The notes below the pieces were generated by a model, which saw only the letters and a program-made list of their open reading frames with translations, was not told the DNA's origin and did not search any database. A DNA stretch of 64,000 nucleotides from CAVVEC01 sp963747105 (GTDB lineage Bacteria > Acidobacteriota > Terriglobia > Terriglobales > Acidobacteriaceae). Both the position numbers and the translations under genes were made by a program. The stretch is from the NCBI GenBank assembly GCA_963747105.1, contig CAVVEC010000013.1:62001-126000 (forward strand), given 5' to 3'. Positions 26,484-36,518 of this stretch are shown here, piece by piece; the first letter of the stretch is position 1, and each line of letters starts with the position of its first letter.

Positions 26484-27491
26484 ATGAAACTTACACCTGG
26501 AAAACTGGCCGGACTGAAGAGAGTGTCGAATGACCGCGGTGTGATTGCGGCTGCGGCCATGGATCAACGCGGTTCCCTGCAAAAATCACTGGCGAAGGAA
26601 AAAGGCAGCGAAGTCGGCGACGCGATGATGGAAGAATTTAAGTCGCTGGTCGCCGAAGTTCTCACTCCGCACGCCAGCGCGATCCTGCTCGATCCGGAGT
26701 GGGGGCTCCCTGCCTCCAAACGGCGCGCCCGAACGCGGGTTTGCTGCTGGCATACGAGAAAACCGGATACGACAAGACCGGCCCCGGCCGGCTGCCGGAC
26801 CTGCTCGATCACTGGTCCGCACGTCGTTTGAAAGAAGCGGGAGCAGACTGCGTAAAGATTCTGCTCTACTACACCCCATTCGATCCCAAGGACGTGAACG
26901 ACAAGAAACACGCCTGGGTGGAGCGCATCGGCGATGAGTGCCGGGCCAACGACATCCCGTACTTTTTGGAGTTTGTTGGTTACGAAGAGGGCGCCGATGA
27001 GAAGGGCTTCGAGTACGCTAAGAAGAAGCCGGAGATCGTCATCGAAAGTATGCGCGAGTTCAGCAAGGACCGCTATGGCGTGGATGTGCTAAAGGTTGAA
27101 GTGCCGGTGAATATGAAATTCGTTGAGGGTGCCCACGCGTACGCTGGGCAGAAAGCGTACAGCAGGAAAGAAGCGGCGGATCTGTTCTTGAAGGCAGCGA
27201 AGGTGGCCACCAAGCCTTTTATTTATCTGTCCGCTGGCGTGAGCAATGCGGAGTTTACCGAGGCTTTGGAACTCGCCGGCGAATCCGGTGTGAAGTTCAA
27301 CGGCGTGCTTTGTGGCCGCGCGACCTGGAAAGACGGCATTCCGATCTACGCCAAGCACGGCGCGGAAGCCTTCCGCAAGTGGCTGCAGACGCGAGGGCGT
27401 GAAGAACATCAATAACGTGAACGAACGCCTGAAAGCGGCGACTTCCTGGCACTCGATCTACGACGTTCAGCCAGCGATGGCACACGTGTAA
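26484..27491 (+). pseudogene. lacD: Tagatose-1,6-bisphosphate aldolase (LacD-like), two frameshifts
   Basis: Class I aldolase that cleaves tagatose 1,6-bisphosphate or a related ketose bisphosphate to two trioses. Start MKLTPGKLAGLKRVSNDRG at 26484. The frame breaks near 26730 (after ASKRRA; the other frame resumes PNAGLLLAYEKTGYDK) and again near 27392 (after WLQT; the other frame resumes EGVKNINNVNERLKAAT and stops at 27489-27491). Joined, it gives about 335 residues. DPEWG, the Schiff-base lysine in DVLKVEVPVN and the phosphate site SAGVSNAEF are preserved. A terminator follows 16 bases downstream, which supports this 3' end. Confidence 0.85.
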
Positions 27492-27507
27492 TCAGAAGGA
27501 ATACTCC

Positions 27508-27539
27508 AGGCGTGCTGGATGCATCGGCACGCCTTTTTT
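27508..27539 (+). terminator. Rho-independent terminator after lacD
   Basis: AGGCGTGC (27508-27515) and GCACGCCT (27527-27534) form an eight-pair stem with an 11-base loop, followed by TTTTTT. It lies just past the restored lacD stop. Confidence 0.88.
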
Positions 27540-27609
27540 CATGTCACGAGTCCGCTACCCTGCTCAAGCCATGGTGCGGCGCTTTGAGCCGAGTTCCGCA
27601 TCCGACCAC

Positions 27610-28850
27610 TCAGTGCTTGTCCAGCGCGATGCGCAGAATCCGGATGTCATGCAATTCACTCGCGGGCGGCATCGGCTTTCCCGGCGTCCATTTGTGGAGT
27701 TGAGTGTTGGCCATGAACAGACAGTGAGTCGCCATCGAGGCAACCGGTAGTGGGAATCTCGAACAGCGGGATTGTAGGTTTCGAGAATCTCGCCATGCGT
27801 GATTTTGTCAGCGCGGGTCAAGGTAAAAGCGCACCACTCTTCCCGGATGGATTCCGTTCTGAATTCCCACCAGCGAATCCCGGTAGAAGTACAGGCCATC
27901 GATGCTGGCGTCGATGACCTCCGCGCGGCGTCGCTAAGCAGGGCAGCGGACTTTGTCTTCAGATCGACGCGGGTGATGCCAAAGTCGCCGGCCACAAACA
28001 GCGTCTTCTCGTCATCGCTGAGCGCGATTCCATTGGCGCCGGGGACCGTTCCTGCCGGCAAGAGAATCTGCAGATCCGCGGGATCCGCGCTGGGTAACAT
28101 ACACCGCGCCGTTGCCGGTGTTGGTCGTATAGGCCTCTCCCGCTCGAAGGCACCACGGTAACGTCGTTGAGAAATCCTCCAGTCTTGTCCGGGGGAACGA
28201 AGGTGGTGATGCGCTTGCCGGTGACCAGGTCGTAGACGAACAACCCCTGGAGCATATCGGCGTCTCGGGCGCATCGCCGAAGTGCGAACTCACGGCCCAC
28301 AGCTGCTTGCGCCTCTCGTCGACGTGCAGTCCCGAGCACATAGCCCAGGCCGTCTTCGCCCGGCCTCACTAGATTGTGCACCGCGCCGCTCTTGTTCGTC
28401 CAGACGATCTTGCGCTTTACGCTCCCGGCGTACACGCGGCCGTTGAATCGAGCGTAGGCCATGCCCTCCGGGAAAGAGAGTCGGCGCTTTAATGACGAAG
28501 GCCGTGTGGCTCTGAATACGAGGCGGATTCTTCGCCCGTATCTGCGCTACCATCGCTTTGAATTCCTCCGAATCGCGGATAAAAGCAAATCCCCGATACT
28601 GCTGCAGGATCAAGGCCACCGTCGATGTTCGCGATTTTGTGCAGAAGCGCCAGAGTGTTCCGCCATCACATTTCGCCGCGTAGTCGGCAGCGAGGTTGTA
28701 GAGCAGGACGGGATCGTTGGGGCTGGCTTTGAGCCGATTCTGAAGGCGGTCGATCTCCTGCGCAAGAGCAGGAGAGTTTGCGGGTTTGCACTGGGTTGCG
28801 CGGAGACAGAAACAGAGAAACGAGCATCAAATGGGGAATGCAAGAACGGG
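27610..28850 (-). pseudogene. SMP-30/NHL-like propeller hydrolase, many frameshifts
   Basis: Pieces of one protein are spread over all three minus frames. In order: NSPALAQEIDRLQNRLKA, LALLHKIANIDGG, EEFKAMVAQIRAKNPP, FNGRVYAGSVKRKIVW, LHVDERRKQLWAVSSHFG, LFVYDLVTGKRITTFVPP, NGIALSDDEKTLFVAG and, just before the stop at 27610, ELHDIRILRIALDKH. The order and the VTGK/GIALSDDEK patterns fit a TPR-like N-terminus followed by an SMP-30/gluconolactonase-like propeller. At least six indels are needed. The 5' end is approximate. Either a decayed gene or a badly assembled stretch. Confidence 0.75.
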
Positions 28851-29100
28851 CAATTGAGGAGAAAATCAAGGAACGGGGTTCGAACTTGTTGCGCACAGGA
28901 AAGTATGACTGCCGCTCTTTGAAATAGTTAGCCCCGTGGTGGCGGGACCGGCCGTTAGTCATCGAATAGATCGACCGAGATCGACCCAGCCACACGCGCT
29001 ATCCGAGGCGAAAGCAATGGTGGTCCTCCGGGTTCTGAGCCCCCTATTGCTCTATACACACAACTATGAGATACTTACACATCAAGGAGTTGCGCGAACT

Positions 29101-29304
29101 ATGCGGACCAACATTGAGATTGATGACCGGTTGATGCGCAAGGCCATGAAGAGCTGTGGAGCACGCACTAAGAAGGCGACTGTGGAGGCCGCCTTAAGGT
29201 TGCTTGCGGATACCAACGCTCAAGGCTCTATTCGCCGTCTTCGAGGAAAGATTCATTGGGAGGGCAACCTTGAGGAGTCCCGTGCGAGCCGGTTCCACGA
29301 GTAA
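29101..29304 (+). CDS. vapB: VapB-type antitoxin
   Basis: 67 residues from MRTNIEIDDRLMRKAMK, the typical opening of short VapB antitoxins (RTNIEIDD.L...A). The C-terminal LRGKIHWEGNLEESRASRF would wrap the toxin. An in-frame extension upstream to 28936 lacks family support. The gene is nine bases from vapC. Confidence 0.92.
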   Translation: MRTNIEIDDRLMRKAMKSCGARTKKATVEAALRLLADTNAQGSIRRLRGKIHWEGNLEESRASRFHE

Positions 29305-29313
29305 GATTCGCTC

Positions 29314-29709
29314 ATGGTCATCGTTGACGCTACGGTGTGGATAGATTACCTCCGAGGCGACGAAAATGCTGCGACGCGCTGGCTCGAGCGCCAAGTGACG
29401 CAGCAGCCTATAGGGTTGACGGACCTGACTCTGTGCGAGGTGCTGCAAGGGGTGCGCGACAACTTCGAGTTTGCAAGCGTGCGCGACAACCTCCTTCAGT
29501 TTCACGTCTTTTCAACCGGCGGACCGGAGCTCGCGGTTGCGGCAGCCAGAAACTACCTGAGCTTGCGGAGACGTGGCCTAACTGTGCGAAAGACCATCGA
29601 TTGTGTCGTTGCCACTTTCTGCCTGGAGGCAGGTCATGAACTGCTTCACCGTGACCGAGATTTCGATGCTTTTGAGAAGGAGTTGGGGTTGAGGGTTGTG
29701 CATGCGTGA
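29314..29709 (+). CDS. vapC: VapC-type PIN toxin
   Basis: 131 residues. PIN-domain acidic residues: D5 in MVIVDATVWIDYLRG, E in TLCEVLQGVRD, D in KTIDCVVATFCLEAG and D in HRDRDFDAF. Probably cleaves RNA, as VapC proteins do. It sits between vapB and, 21 bases downstream, a SIR2-like gene on the same strand, so the three may be one transcript. Confidence 0.93.
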   Translation: MVIVDATVWIDYLRGDENAATRWLERQVTQQPIGLTDLTLCEVLQGVRDNFEFASVRDNLLQFHVFSTGGPELAVAAARNYLSLRRRGLTVRKTIDCVVATFCLEAGHELLHRDRDFDAFEKELGLRVVHA

Positions 29710-29730
29710 TCTGACAGGACTTACTACGCT

Positions 29731-30852
29731 ATGAGCACCGTTTATGTAATCGGCGCGGGCGCTTCGCATGGTGAGTTCCTGCAGCGTCTCCAAGCCAGCC
29801 CTTCGGATTCGGATCCCTACGCAGGCTTTCCTCCTTGCCCCCCGCCCATGACTCGGGGATTCTTCAACAACGAGCTATTGGACAAGCTGATAAACCCGCA
29901 AACAAAGTGCGAATTCGAGCTAGAGTTCAAAGAAGTGATCGCTCACATTCGCAGGGCCAGACTTATAGACGATGCTTTCGGAGAAAAGGCATGGCAGGCG
30001 CTAGACCTTGAAGAGATCTTTACTTCAATCGAAATCGAGCGTGAGTTTCAGAATCCGGAAAGTGATCGGGGTGCAGAGCTGCTGTTGATCCGTAACGGAC
30101 TGATCCGATATATTCGCTCCGTAATGGGACTCTGCACCAAGTATTCTTCAGGCAAATACTACGGGGTGCTGAGGGAGGGGCTGAAAGGAAATGATTCCGT
30201 AATTACCTTCAACTGGGACCTGCTGCTAGATCAGGAGTTCATCCAGCCGAGGACAGACCGCGTCATGGGCCAATACAGCAAGTTCTTTGCGACAGTCAAG
30301 CCGACCGACACTCCTCTCCACGAGTGATCCGAAAGCTTTGCGGGCGACGGACTATTTCTCAAGTTGCACGGGTCGCTGAACTGGTATCGATGTGGTAACC
30401 GCACGTGTCCGGCGGCAACGGATTTCACCTTCTCGCCCGACACACAGAAATGCCTCTCCGTCTGCACGGGGGTTACTGACGTACCCTGCCAACAATGCGG
30501 AAGTGAAATGAATCCCATCATAGTTCCGCCGGTGCTGCGCAAGTCTATCACCGATGACCCCGTCATCCGTTCGGCTTGGGGTCTCGCCCGGCGAAAGCTG
30601 ATAGAGGCGTCGAGGATAGTTGTAATTGGTTTCTCTGCGGCGCCGACAGACTTCTATGCGTCATGGCTCCTGAGGTCCACAGTAGGAGTGAGGAACCACG
30701 TCAGAATTGACGTGATTAATCCGAGCAACGACCGTGACGAGGGCGAGCACGAAGAATTTAGAAAGCGCATGAGCTTAATATTCCCGAGGGATTACGATTT
30801 CTCCGGCTGCCGATTCTCGGAAATTGGCACATTCCTTCCGACTGAAGGCTAA
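29731..30852 (+). pseudogene. SIR2-like NAD-binding protein with an in-frame UGA
   Basis: One frame spans 373 codons, interrupted only by TGA at 30325-30327 (codon 199). The N-terminal half has the Rossmann loop VYVIGAGASHG (GAGAS 8-12) and ITFNWDLLLDQ (N161, D163). After the UGA come LKLHGSLNWYRC (H213) and a four-cysteine zinc-ribbon-like part (CGNRTC, CQQC), then IIVPPVLRKS and RIVVIGFSAAPTDFYASWLL. These are the marks of bacterial SIR2-like NAD hydrolases, some of which act in phage defence. The stop separates the expected catalytic Asn from His. Nonsense mutation and base-call error are both possible. It follows vapBC by 21 bases. Confidence 0.8.
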
Positions 30853-30877
30853 CGGTCTGAGAGCTGACAGATTTCCT

Positions 30878-32497
30878 TCACTCCCACTCAATCGTCCCTG
30901 GCGGCTTCGACGTGATGTCGTAAACCACGCGGTTCACGCCTTTCACTTCGTTGACGATGCGGTTCGACATTGTCTTGAGAACTTCCTGCGGCAGCGGCAC
31001 CCAGTCGGCAGTCATGCCATCTTCAGAATGCACGGCGCGAACTGCGCAAGTGTAAGCGTAGGTGCGCTGGTCGCCCATGACTCCCACCGACATCACCGGC
31101 AGCAGCACCGCGAAGGATTGCCAAACTTTCGAGTAGAGACCTGCCTTCTTGATTTCGCCGACAACCACATCGTCGCATTCGCGCAGGATGGCCAACCGCT
31201 CCGGCGTGACTTCCCCGACGATGCGTACGGCCAGACCCGGTCCGGGGAAAGGCTGCCGCTGCAGGATGTCTTCCGACATGCCTAGATCGCGGCCGATCTT
31301 GCGGACTTCGTCTTTGAACAGCTCCTTCAGCGGCTCGATCAGCTTGAGGTTCATTTTTTCCGGCAGGCCGCCGACGTTGTGGTGCGACTTGATGACCTGC
31401 GACGGCCCACGCACTGAGCGCGATTCGATGATGTCGGGGTAAAGCGTGCCCTGGACCAGCCAGACTTTTTCGAAAGCCGCTGCACTGTCACGTTCTCCGC
31501 CCCCAGGGCCAACGCCTGCCAACTCCAGGATTTTGTGCGCCTCTTGTTCGAACACGGCGATGAACTCGTTGCCGATAATCTTGCGTTTCGCCTCGGGATC
31601 GGTAATGCCGGACAGTCGGCGCAAGAAGCGCTCGCTGGCGTCAACCGGGACCAGATGTAGGCCCAGCTTGTCACGCAAGTTCTGCTGCACTTTTTCGAAT
31701 TCGTTCTTGCGCAGCACGCCGTTGTTCACAAAGATGGAAGTCAGGCGTGAAGAACCGTCTTTGTCACGCAGCGCGCGGTCCACCAGAGTGGCGGCGACCG
31801 CGGAATCCACGCCGCCAGAAAGCGCGCAGATGGCGCGCCCGTTGCCCACGGTTTGGCGCACATTCGCGATGGTTGCCTCAATGAAATGCTGGGGAGTCCA
31901 CGTAGGCTGGGCGCCGCAGATCACGAGGGCAAAGTTACGCAGAATATCGGTTCCATGCTGAGTATGGTGGACCTCAGGATGAAATTGCACCGCCCACATT
32001 TTTTTCTCGGGATTCTCAATGGCAGCGAGCGCATTGGGCGAACTGGCAGTCAGGCGGAACCCGGGCGGCAACTCCACGGCCTCGTCGCCATGCGACATCC
32101 AGACCGAAAGGTTCCTGGGAGTGTCGCGAAACAGGATTGAATCTTCCTTAATTTCGACTGGAGCATGGCCGTACTCGCGCTTGTCGGCGGCGCGCACTCT
32201 GCCGCCGAGCGCGTGCACCATTAACTGCAGGCCGTAACAGATGCCGAGCACGGGCAAGCCCAGGGTGAACACTCGCGGGTCGGCGAAGGGCGCGTCGCGA
32301 TCATAGACGGAGCACGGGCCCCCGGACAGAATGATCCCGACCGGCGCATAGCTGCGGATTTCGTCGAGACTGGCAGTACAGGGAAGCACCACCGAGAAAA
32401 CATTCTGTTCGCGGATGCGGCGCGCAATGAGCTGGGAATATTGCGCCCCAAAGTCGAGGACGACGATGGATTGGGTTTCCACGGACGAGTGTCTCAA
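30878..32497 (-). CDS. guaA: GMP synthase (glutamine-hydrolysing)
   Basis: Converts XMP to GMP using glutamine and ATP; cytoplasmic dimer. 539 residues. The class I amidotransferase domain (about 10-205) has ILSGGPCSVYD, the nucleophile C in LGICYGLQLM and the HPEVHHTQHG partner histidine. The ATP-pyrophosphatase P-loop is ALSGGVDSAVAA, and the dimerisation domain ends in the typical KPPGTIEWE. No frame break in 1.6 kb. It ends 25 bases from the convergent SIR2-like gene. Confidence 0.97.
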   Translation of the reverse strand: MRHSSVETQSIVVLDFGAQYSQLIARRIREQNVFSVVLPCTASLDEIRSYAPVGIILSGGPCSVYDRDAPFADPRVFTLGLPVLGICYGLQLMVHALGGRVRAADKREYGHAPVEIKEDSILFRDTPRNLSVWMSHGDEAVELPPGFRLTASSPNALAAIENPEKKMWAVQFHPEVHHTQHGTDILRNFALVICGAQPTWTPQHFIEATIANVRQTVGNGRAICALSGGVDSAVAATLVDRALRDKDGSSRLTSIFVNNGVLRKNEFEKVQQNLRDKLGLHLVPVDASERFLRRLSGITDPEAKRKIIGNEFIAVFEQEAHKILELAGVGPGGGERDSAAAFEKVWLVQGTLYPDIIESRSVRGPSQVIKSHHNVGGLPEKMNLKLIEPLKELFKDEVRKIGRDLGMSEDILQRQPFPGPGLAVRIVGEVTPERLAILRECDDVVVGEIKKAGLYSKVWQSFAVLLPVMSVGVMGDQRTYAYTCAVRAVHSEDGMTADWVPLPQEVLKTMSNRIVNEVKGVNRVVYDITSKPPGTIEWE

Positions 32498-32536
32498 ATC
32501 GCGGGAGAAGTGTAAAGAGGCGCAGGACTCAAGTAG

Positions 32537-33487
32537 TCAGGAGTCAGGTGCCAGGTGCGCGAGCGGAACGTCGCTCAGAATCAGTTCTGTCCGATCGATA
32601 GCGCCAGAGATCGGGAGAAGCGCCGGCGGGCTGGGTGCTACGACCGTGGCCTCCGGCAATTCCAGAATCGCCACATACGCCGCCAGCCGCCCCATGTGCA
32701 AGAAGTCCACCACAGCAAAATAGAGAAGCGTCACCAGCAGCACGCCGCCCAGCACCATGCCAACGGGGAGCACTCCGGCAAAGCCCAACGGAAAGGCGAC
32801 GATTGAGGTGGCGAATACGAACGCGGCGACGTGGGCCAGGCCAAACCAGGTCCCAATGGCGAACATCGATCCCGCGCGCGTCTGACACAGATTGGCAGCC
32901 GCGGCAATCGCGGCGAACGTGTCTTGGCCGTCCGCCACTACAAATATCGCCGCCAGCGAAAGAAACCAGCTCACTACAGACCACGCCAGCCCCACGAGCA
33001 TGCCAAGAGTCAAGATGATTAGCACAGCGCTGCCGGGCGCAGGATCGCTGGCGGATGTCGCGGCTCCGCCGAGAAGAAACGCGCCGAGGCAACCGATGGC
33101 CGCGGCAAACGTCGTTCCCACTCGAAAAAAATTCAACCCAAAGAGCGGAACCAGCCTGAATTGACCAGGGTGGACGAGCAGAGACGCATCGTCCTCGCGG
33201 AAGTACGCGACGAGAGCTTTAAGCGTTGTGGCTCGCGCCAATGAAGCGATAGCAATCCAAGCTGCCGCCAAGGCCATCGCAAGTACCGAAATAGCCTCTA
33301 CCAGACGAAACGCGCTGCCCCGGAAAATGTGCGCCATCGCCTGAGAAGCCAAAAGAGGATGCCTCATCCCCAGTAGCGCTAAATCACCCCGAGAGACAGG
33401 CAGCGTGTCCAGGTATTCGAAGCAACAAAACGCCAGCAGCAGCGCGGTGGCGGCTCCGAAACTCCACCGCCAGGCGATTTCCGCCAA
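32537..33487 (-). CDS. Multi-pass membrane protein of unknown function
   Basis: 316 residues with about seven hydrophobic segments: FGAATALLLAFCCFEYL, LVEAISVLAMALAAAWIAIASL, FFRVGTTFAAAIGCLGAFLLGG, AVLIILTLGMLVGLAWSVVSW, FAIGTWFGLAHVAAFVFATS, VLPVGMVLGGVLLVTLLYFAVV. No charged motif suggests a substrate. It lies 39 bases upstream of guaA on the same strand and might share its transcript. Confidence 0.75.
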   Translation of the reverse strand: MAEIAWRWSFGAATALLLAFCCFEYLDTLPVSRGDLALLGMRHPLLASQAMAHIFRGSAFRLVEAISVLAMALAAAWIAIASLARATTLKALVAYFREDDASLLVHPGQFRLVPLFGLNFFRVGTTFAAAIGCLGAFLLGGAATSASDPAPGSAVLIILTLGMLVGLAWSVVSWFLSLAAIFVVADGQDTFAAIAAAANLCQTRAGSMFAIGTWFGLAHVAAFVFATSIVAFPLGFAGVLPVGMVLGGVLLVTLLYFAVVDFLHMGRLAAYVAILELPEATVVAPSPPALLPISGAIDRTELILSDVPLAHLAPDS

Positions 33488-33734
33488 GCCAAGAGGGCCG
33501 GCGAAGAACCGTGCGGAAGCCTTCCAGAGTTGGAGAACGCGGCGTCATTCGTCGTTAGAATACCTTAACTTAATCGTTGTCATTCTGAGGGAGTGTGGCG
33601 TTCGCGATAGCGAACATCCCAAAAGTCGAGGAATGCCTGCAACGCGGAGTTCGTTTCGTGGGCTGCAAGGCATCTTCGTCTAGGTGCGCGGTGAGCATTG
33701 CCTGATGCAACATTCGCAGGGTTGAGAGTCCGGA

Positions 33735-33795
33735 GATCCTTCGACTGTGTGGTCGTGCGCTTCGCGCACGACCACTTCGCTCAGGACGACAATAC
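33735..33795. repeat. Hairpin element with CTTCGCTCAGGA flank, copy A
   Basis: GTGGTCGTGCGC (33749-33760) and GCGCACGACCAC (33764-33775) form a perfect 12-pair stem with loop TTC. The flanks read CCTTCGACTG and CTTCGCTCAGGACGACA. The same flanks surround a different 12-pair stem at 40631-40657. The gap 33488-33810 also has a partial TTGTCATTCTGAGG unit near 33577; no gene is supported there. Confidence 0.85.
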
Positions 33796-33810
33796 TCGGC
33801 AAGACAACTT

Positions 33811-36421
33811 CTATCGCACGACGATGTTGACCAGTTTTCCCGGCACCACAATTGTTTGACGATCTGCTTTCCGGCGACACCCGCTCTGATCTTCTCGTCT
33901 GCGAGTGCGCGTCGCAGATTAGTTCTTCTGAAGCACTGCCGGCACAACCACGAGGGCACGCAACTTGCCATTGATCTGCACCGGAATCTCGATTTCTTCT
34001 TCCTTAGCCAGAACTGGGATCGTACTTGGGCCATGGCTCTCTCAGCAAATTTCCCCATTCTCGCCCAACATTTCCCAGAGTTCATGAGCGAGATAGGGCG
34101 CGAAGGGCGCGAACAGAAGCACGAGGTCGCGCTGGGCCTCGGCGAGCAACTCGCGGGAACTTCATACCCGGGCACGGGCTCCCACCGGCACAGGGTTTTT
34201 ACTCGGAGGACTTCCTAGGAAACCGACCATGCAGGCATTCACCAACTCCATGATGGCGGCGACGCAGGTGTTGAAGTGCCAGCGTCCCTGAAAGTCATCG
34301 CTCATGCGCTTGATGGTCTGGTGCAATTTGCGCTGGACACCGCGAGTTCGGCGCAAGTTCGCCGGCACGGGAGTCGCGCCATTGCGGATCACGCGGCATG
34401 CGCGTTATGCAGCACGAAGCGGTAGACCCGCGCCAAGGAATCGCTGAATGCCCTCGATCCCTGTGTCCTGCCAGTCGAGATCGCGGTCGGGAGGCGCGGC
34501 AAACAGGCTGTATAGCCGCGTAGCATCGGCGCCATAACGGGCCACCATCTCGTCGGGCGAAACTACATTGCCCAGGCTCTTCGACATTTTCGCGCCGTCC
34601 TTAATGACCATGCCCTGGGTGAACAAACGCTCCGCGGGTTCGTCATTGTTGACCAGTCCCATGTCGCGCATGAACTTGGTCCAGAAGCGCGAATAGATCA
34701 GGTGCAGAATGGCGTGCTCGACGCCGCCGATGTACTGATCGATGCCGCGCTCGCCGAACCAGTAGCCGGCCTTCTCGCTGTCGAAGGGAGCCTGATCGTT
34801 ACGCGCATCGGTGTAGCGGTAGAAATACCAGGACGAATCCACAAAAGTGTCCATCGTGTCGGTCTCGCGGCGGGCAGGGCCGCCGCACTTCGGGCACGTG
34901 GCATTGACGAACTCCGGCACGCGACCCAGCGGAGAGCCACCGGTCAAAGTAATGTCCACATTGTCCGGCAAAATAATCGGCAAATCTTTTTCCGGCACGG
35001 GGACGATGCCATCTTTCTCGCAATAAAGCATAGGGATTGGCGTGCCCCAGTAGCGCTGGCGTGAGATGCCCCAATCCTTGAGGCGATAGGTGACCGTGGC
35101 CTTGCCGAAACCTTTTTTCTCGGCGTGCGCGGCCATCTTCCTGATGGCCTCTTCGCAGCCCAGGCCGCTGAAAGGCCCGGAGTTCACCAACTTCCCCTGC
35201 AATGTAGTGAACGGAAGCGGTGGCTCGGCGACGGCCCTCGATCGCTGCCCCGAGGAACAATCACCAGACGAATCTGCAACCCGTACTTCCTGCGCGAATT
35301 CGTAGTCACGTTCGTCGTGCGCAGGCACGCTCATGATGGCGCCGGTGCCGTAGTCCATACAGGATGTAGTTCGCCACCCAGATAGGAACCTTTTCGCCGT
35401 TGTAAGGATTGATCGCGAAGCGGCCGGTGTTGACGCCATGTTTCTCGATCGTGCCGATATCGCCGATTTCCTTTGCTTTGCGCTGCTCGGCGATCAGCTG
35501 GTCAACTTGGCCCCGCAGTTCCGGGTTATTGGCGGTCAAGCTCGCCACCAGCGGATGCTCCGGCGCAAGCTGTACCGAAGTTGCGCCGTAGATGGTGTCT
35601 ACCCGGGTGGTGAAGACCGTGATCGTGGAGTTCGCGACATCCGTCGCTCCAGAAGAGCCTGAAATCGACCAGGGCGCCTTCGCTGCGGCCGATCCAGTTG
35701 CGCTGCATGGTGCGGACTTTCTCCGGCCAGCCGTCGAGCTTGTCCAGGTCACGCAGCAGTTCCTCGGCATACTTAGTGATGCGCAGGAACCACTGCTCGA
35801 GTTCACGCTGCTCGACGAGCGTATCTTCGTGCCGCCAGCAGCATCCGTCGACTACTTGCTCATTGGCCAGCACGGTGGCGCACTTCGGGCACCAGTTGAC
35901 TTTGCTCTTCTTGCGATATGCCAAGCCACTCTCGTAGAGCTTGAGGAAGAACCACTGATTCCATCGGTAGTACTCGGGCAAGCAGGTGGTGACTTCGCGC
36001 GACCAATCGTAGGCGAAGCCCAGCCGCTTCATCTGCGCCTTCATGTTGGCAATGTTGTGCAGGGTCCACTCGCGCGGCGGCGTGTTGTTCTGGATGGCGG
36101 CGTTTTCCGCGGGAAGCCGAAGGAATCCCAGCCCATGGGATGCAGCACGTTGTAGCCGTTCATCCACATGTAGCGGGCCAGGGCGTCTCCGATCGCGTAG
36201 TTACGCACGTGTCCCATGTGCAGCGCGCCCGAGGGATAGGGCAGCATCTCCAGCACGTAGTACTTCGGCTTGGTCGAGTTGCGCTCGGCAGCGTAAAGGG
36301 ACGCATCCTGCTGCCAGCGCTTAGACCAATTGCTTTCGATGCGCTGGGCATCGTAGCGGTCGTCAGCCTGCTGGTGGGCGTGATTGTCGCCGGTGACCGT
36401 TGTGTTTTGTTCCTGCGGCAT
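33811..36421 (-). pseudogene. leuS: Leucyl-tRNA synthetase, at least ten frameshifts
   Basis: Class Ia synthetase that charges tRNA-Leu. The start MPQEQNTTVTGDNHA (36421) and the C-terminal VVPGKLVNIVVR before TAG at 33811 span a normal full length (about 870 codons). All landmarks can be read: YPSGALHMGHVRNY (HIGH), the editing domain (ITVFTTRVDTIYGAT, MDYGTGAIMSVPAHDERDYEF), GISRQRYWGTPIP, KMSKSLGN (KMSKS) and the anticodon part KLHQTIKRMSDDFQGRWHFN. They sit in changing frames, with breaks near 36118, 35655, 35355, 35300, 35235, 34435, 34395, 34200, 34055, 33995, 33920 and 33850. leuS is essential, so either the sequence is wrong here or an intact copy exists elsewhere. Confidence 0.9.
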
Positions 36422-36518
36422 AAGGGCCGAGAATCGTGCGGATAAACCTTGATTTTACAACGAGAATGCGGAGAAGGTGGCACAGATGCCCTCGCTCCGG
36501 ATGCGACCTGACCGACTA

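Noticed and set aside
30325..30327. UGA as selenocysteine in the SIR2-like gene
   Set aside because: No SECIS-like hairpin was seen just downstream and no family precedent exists for selenocysteine there.
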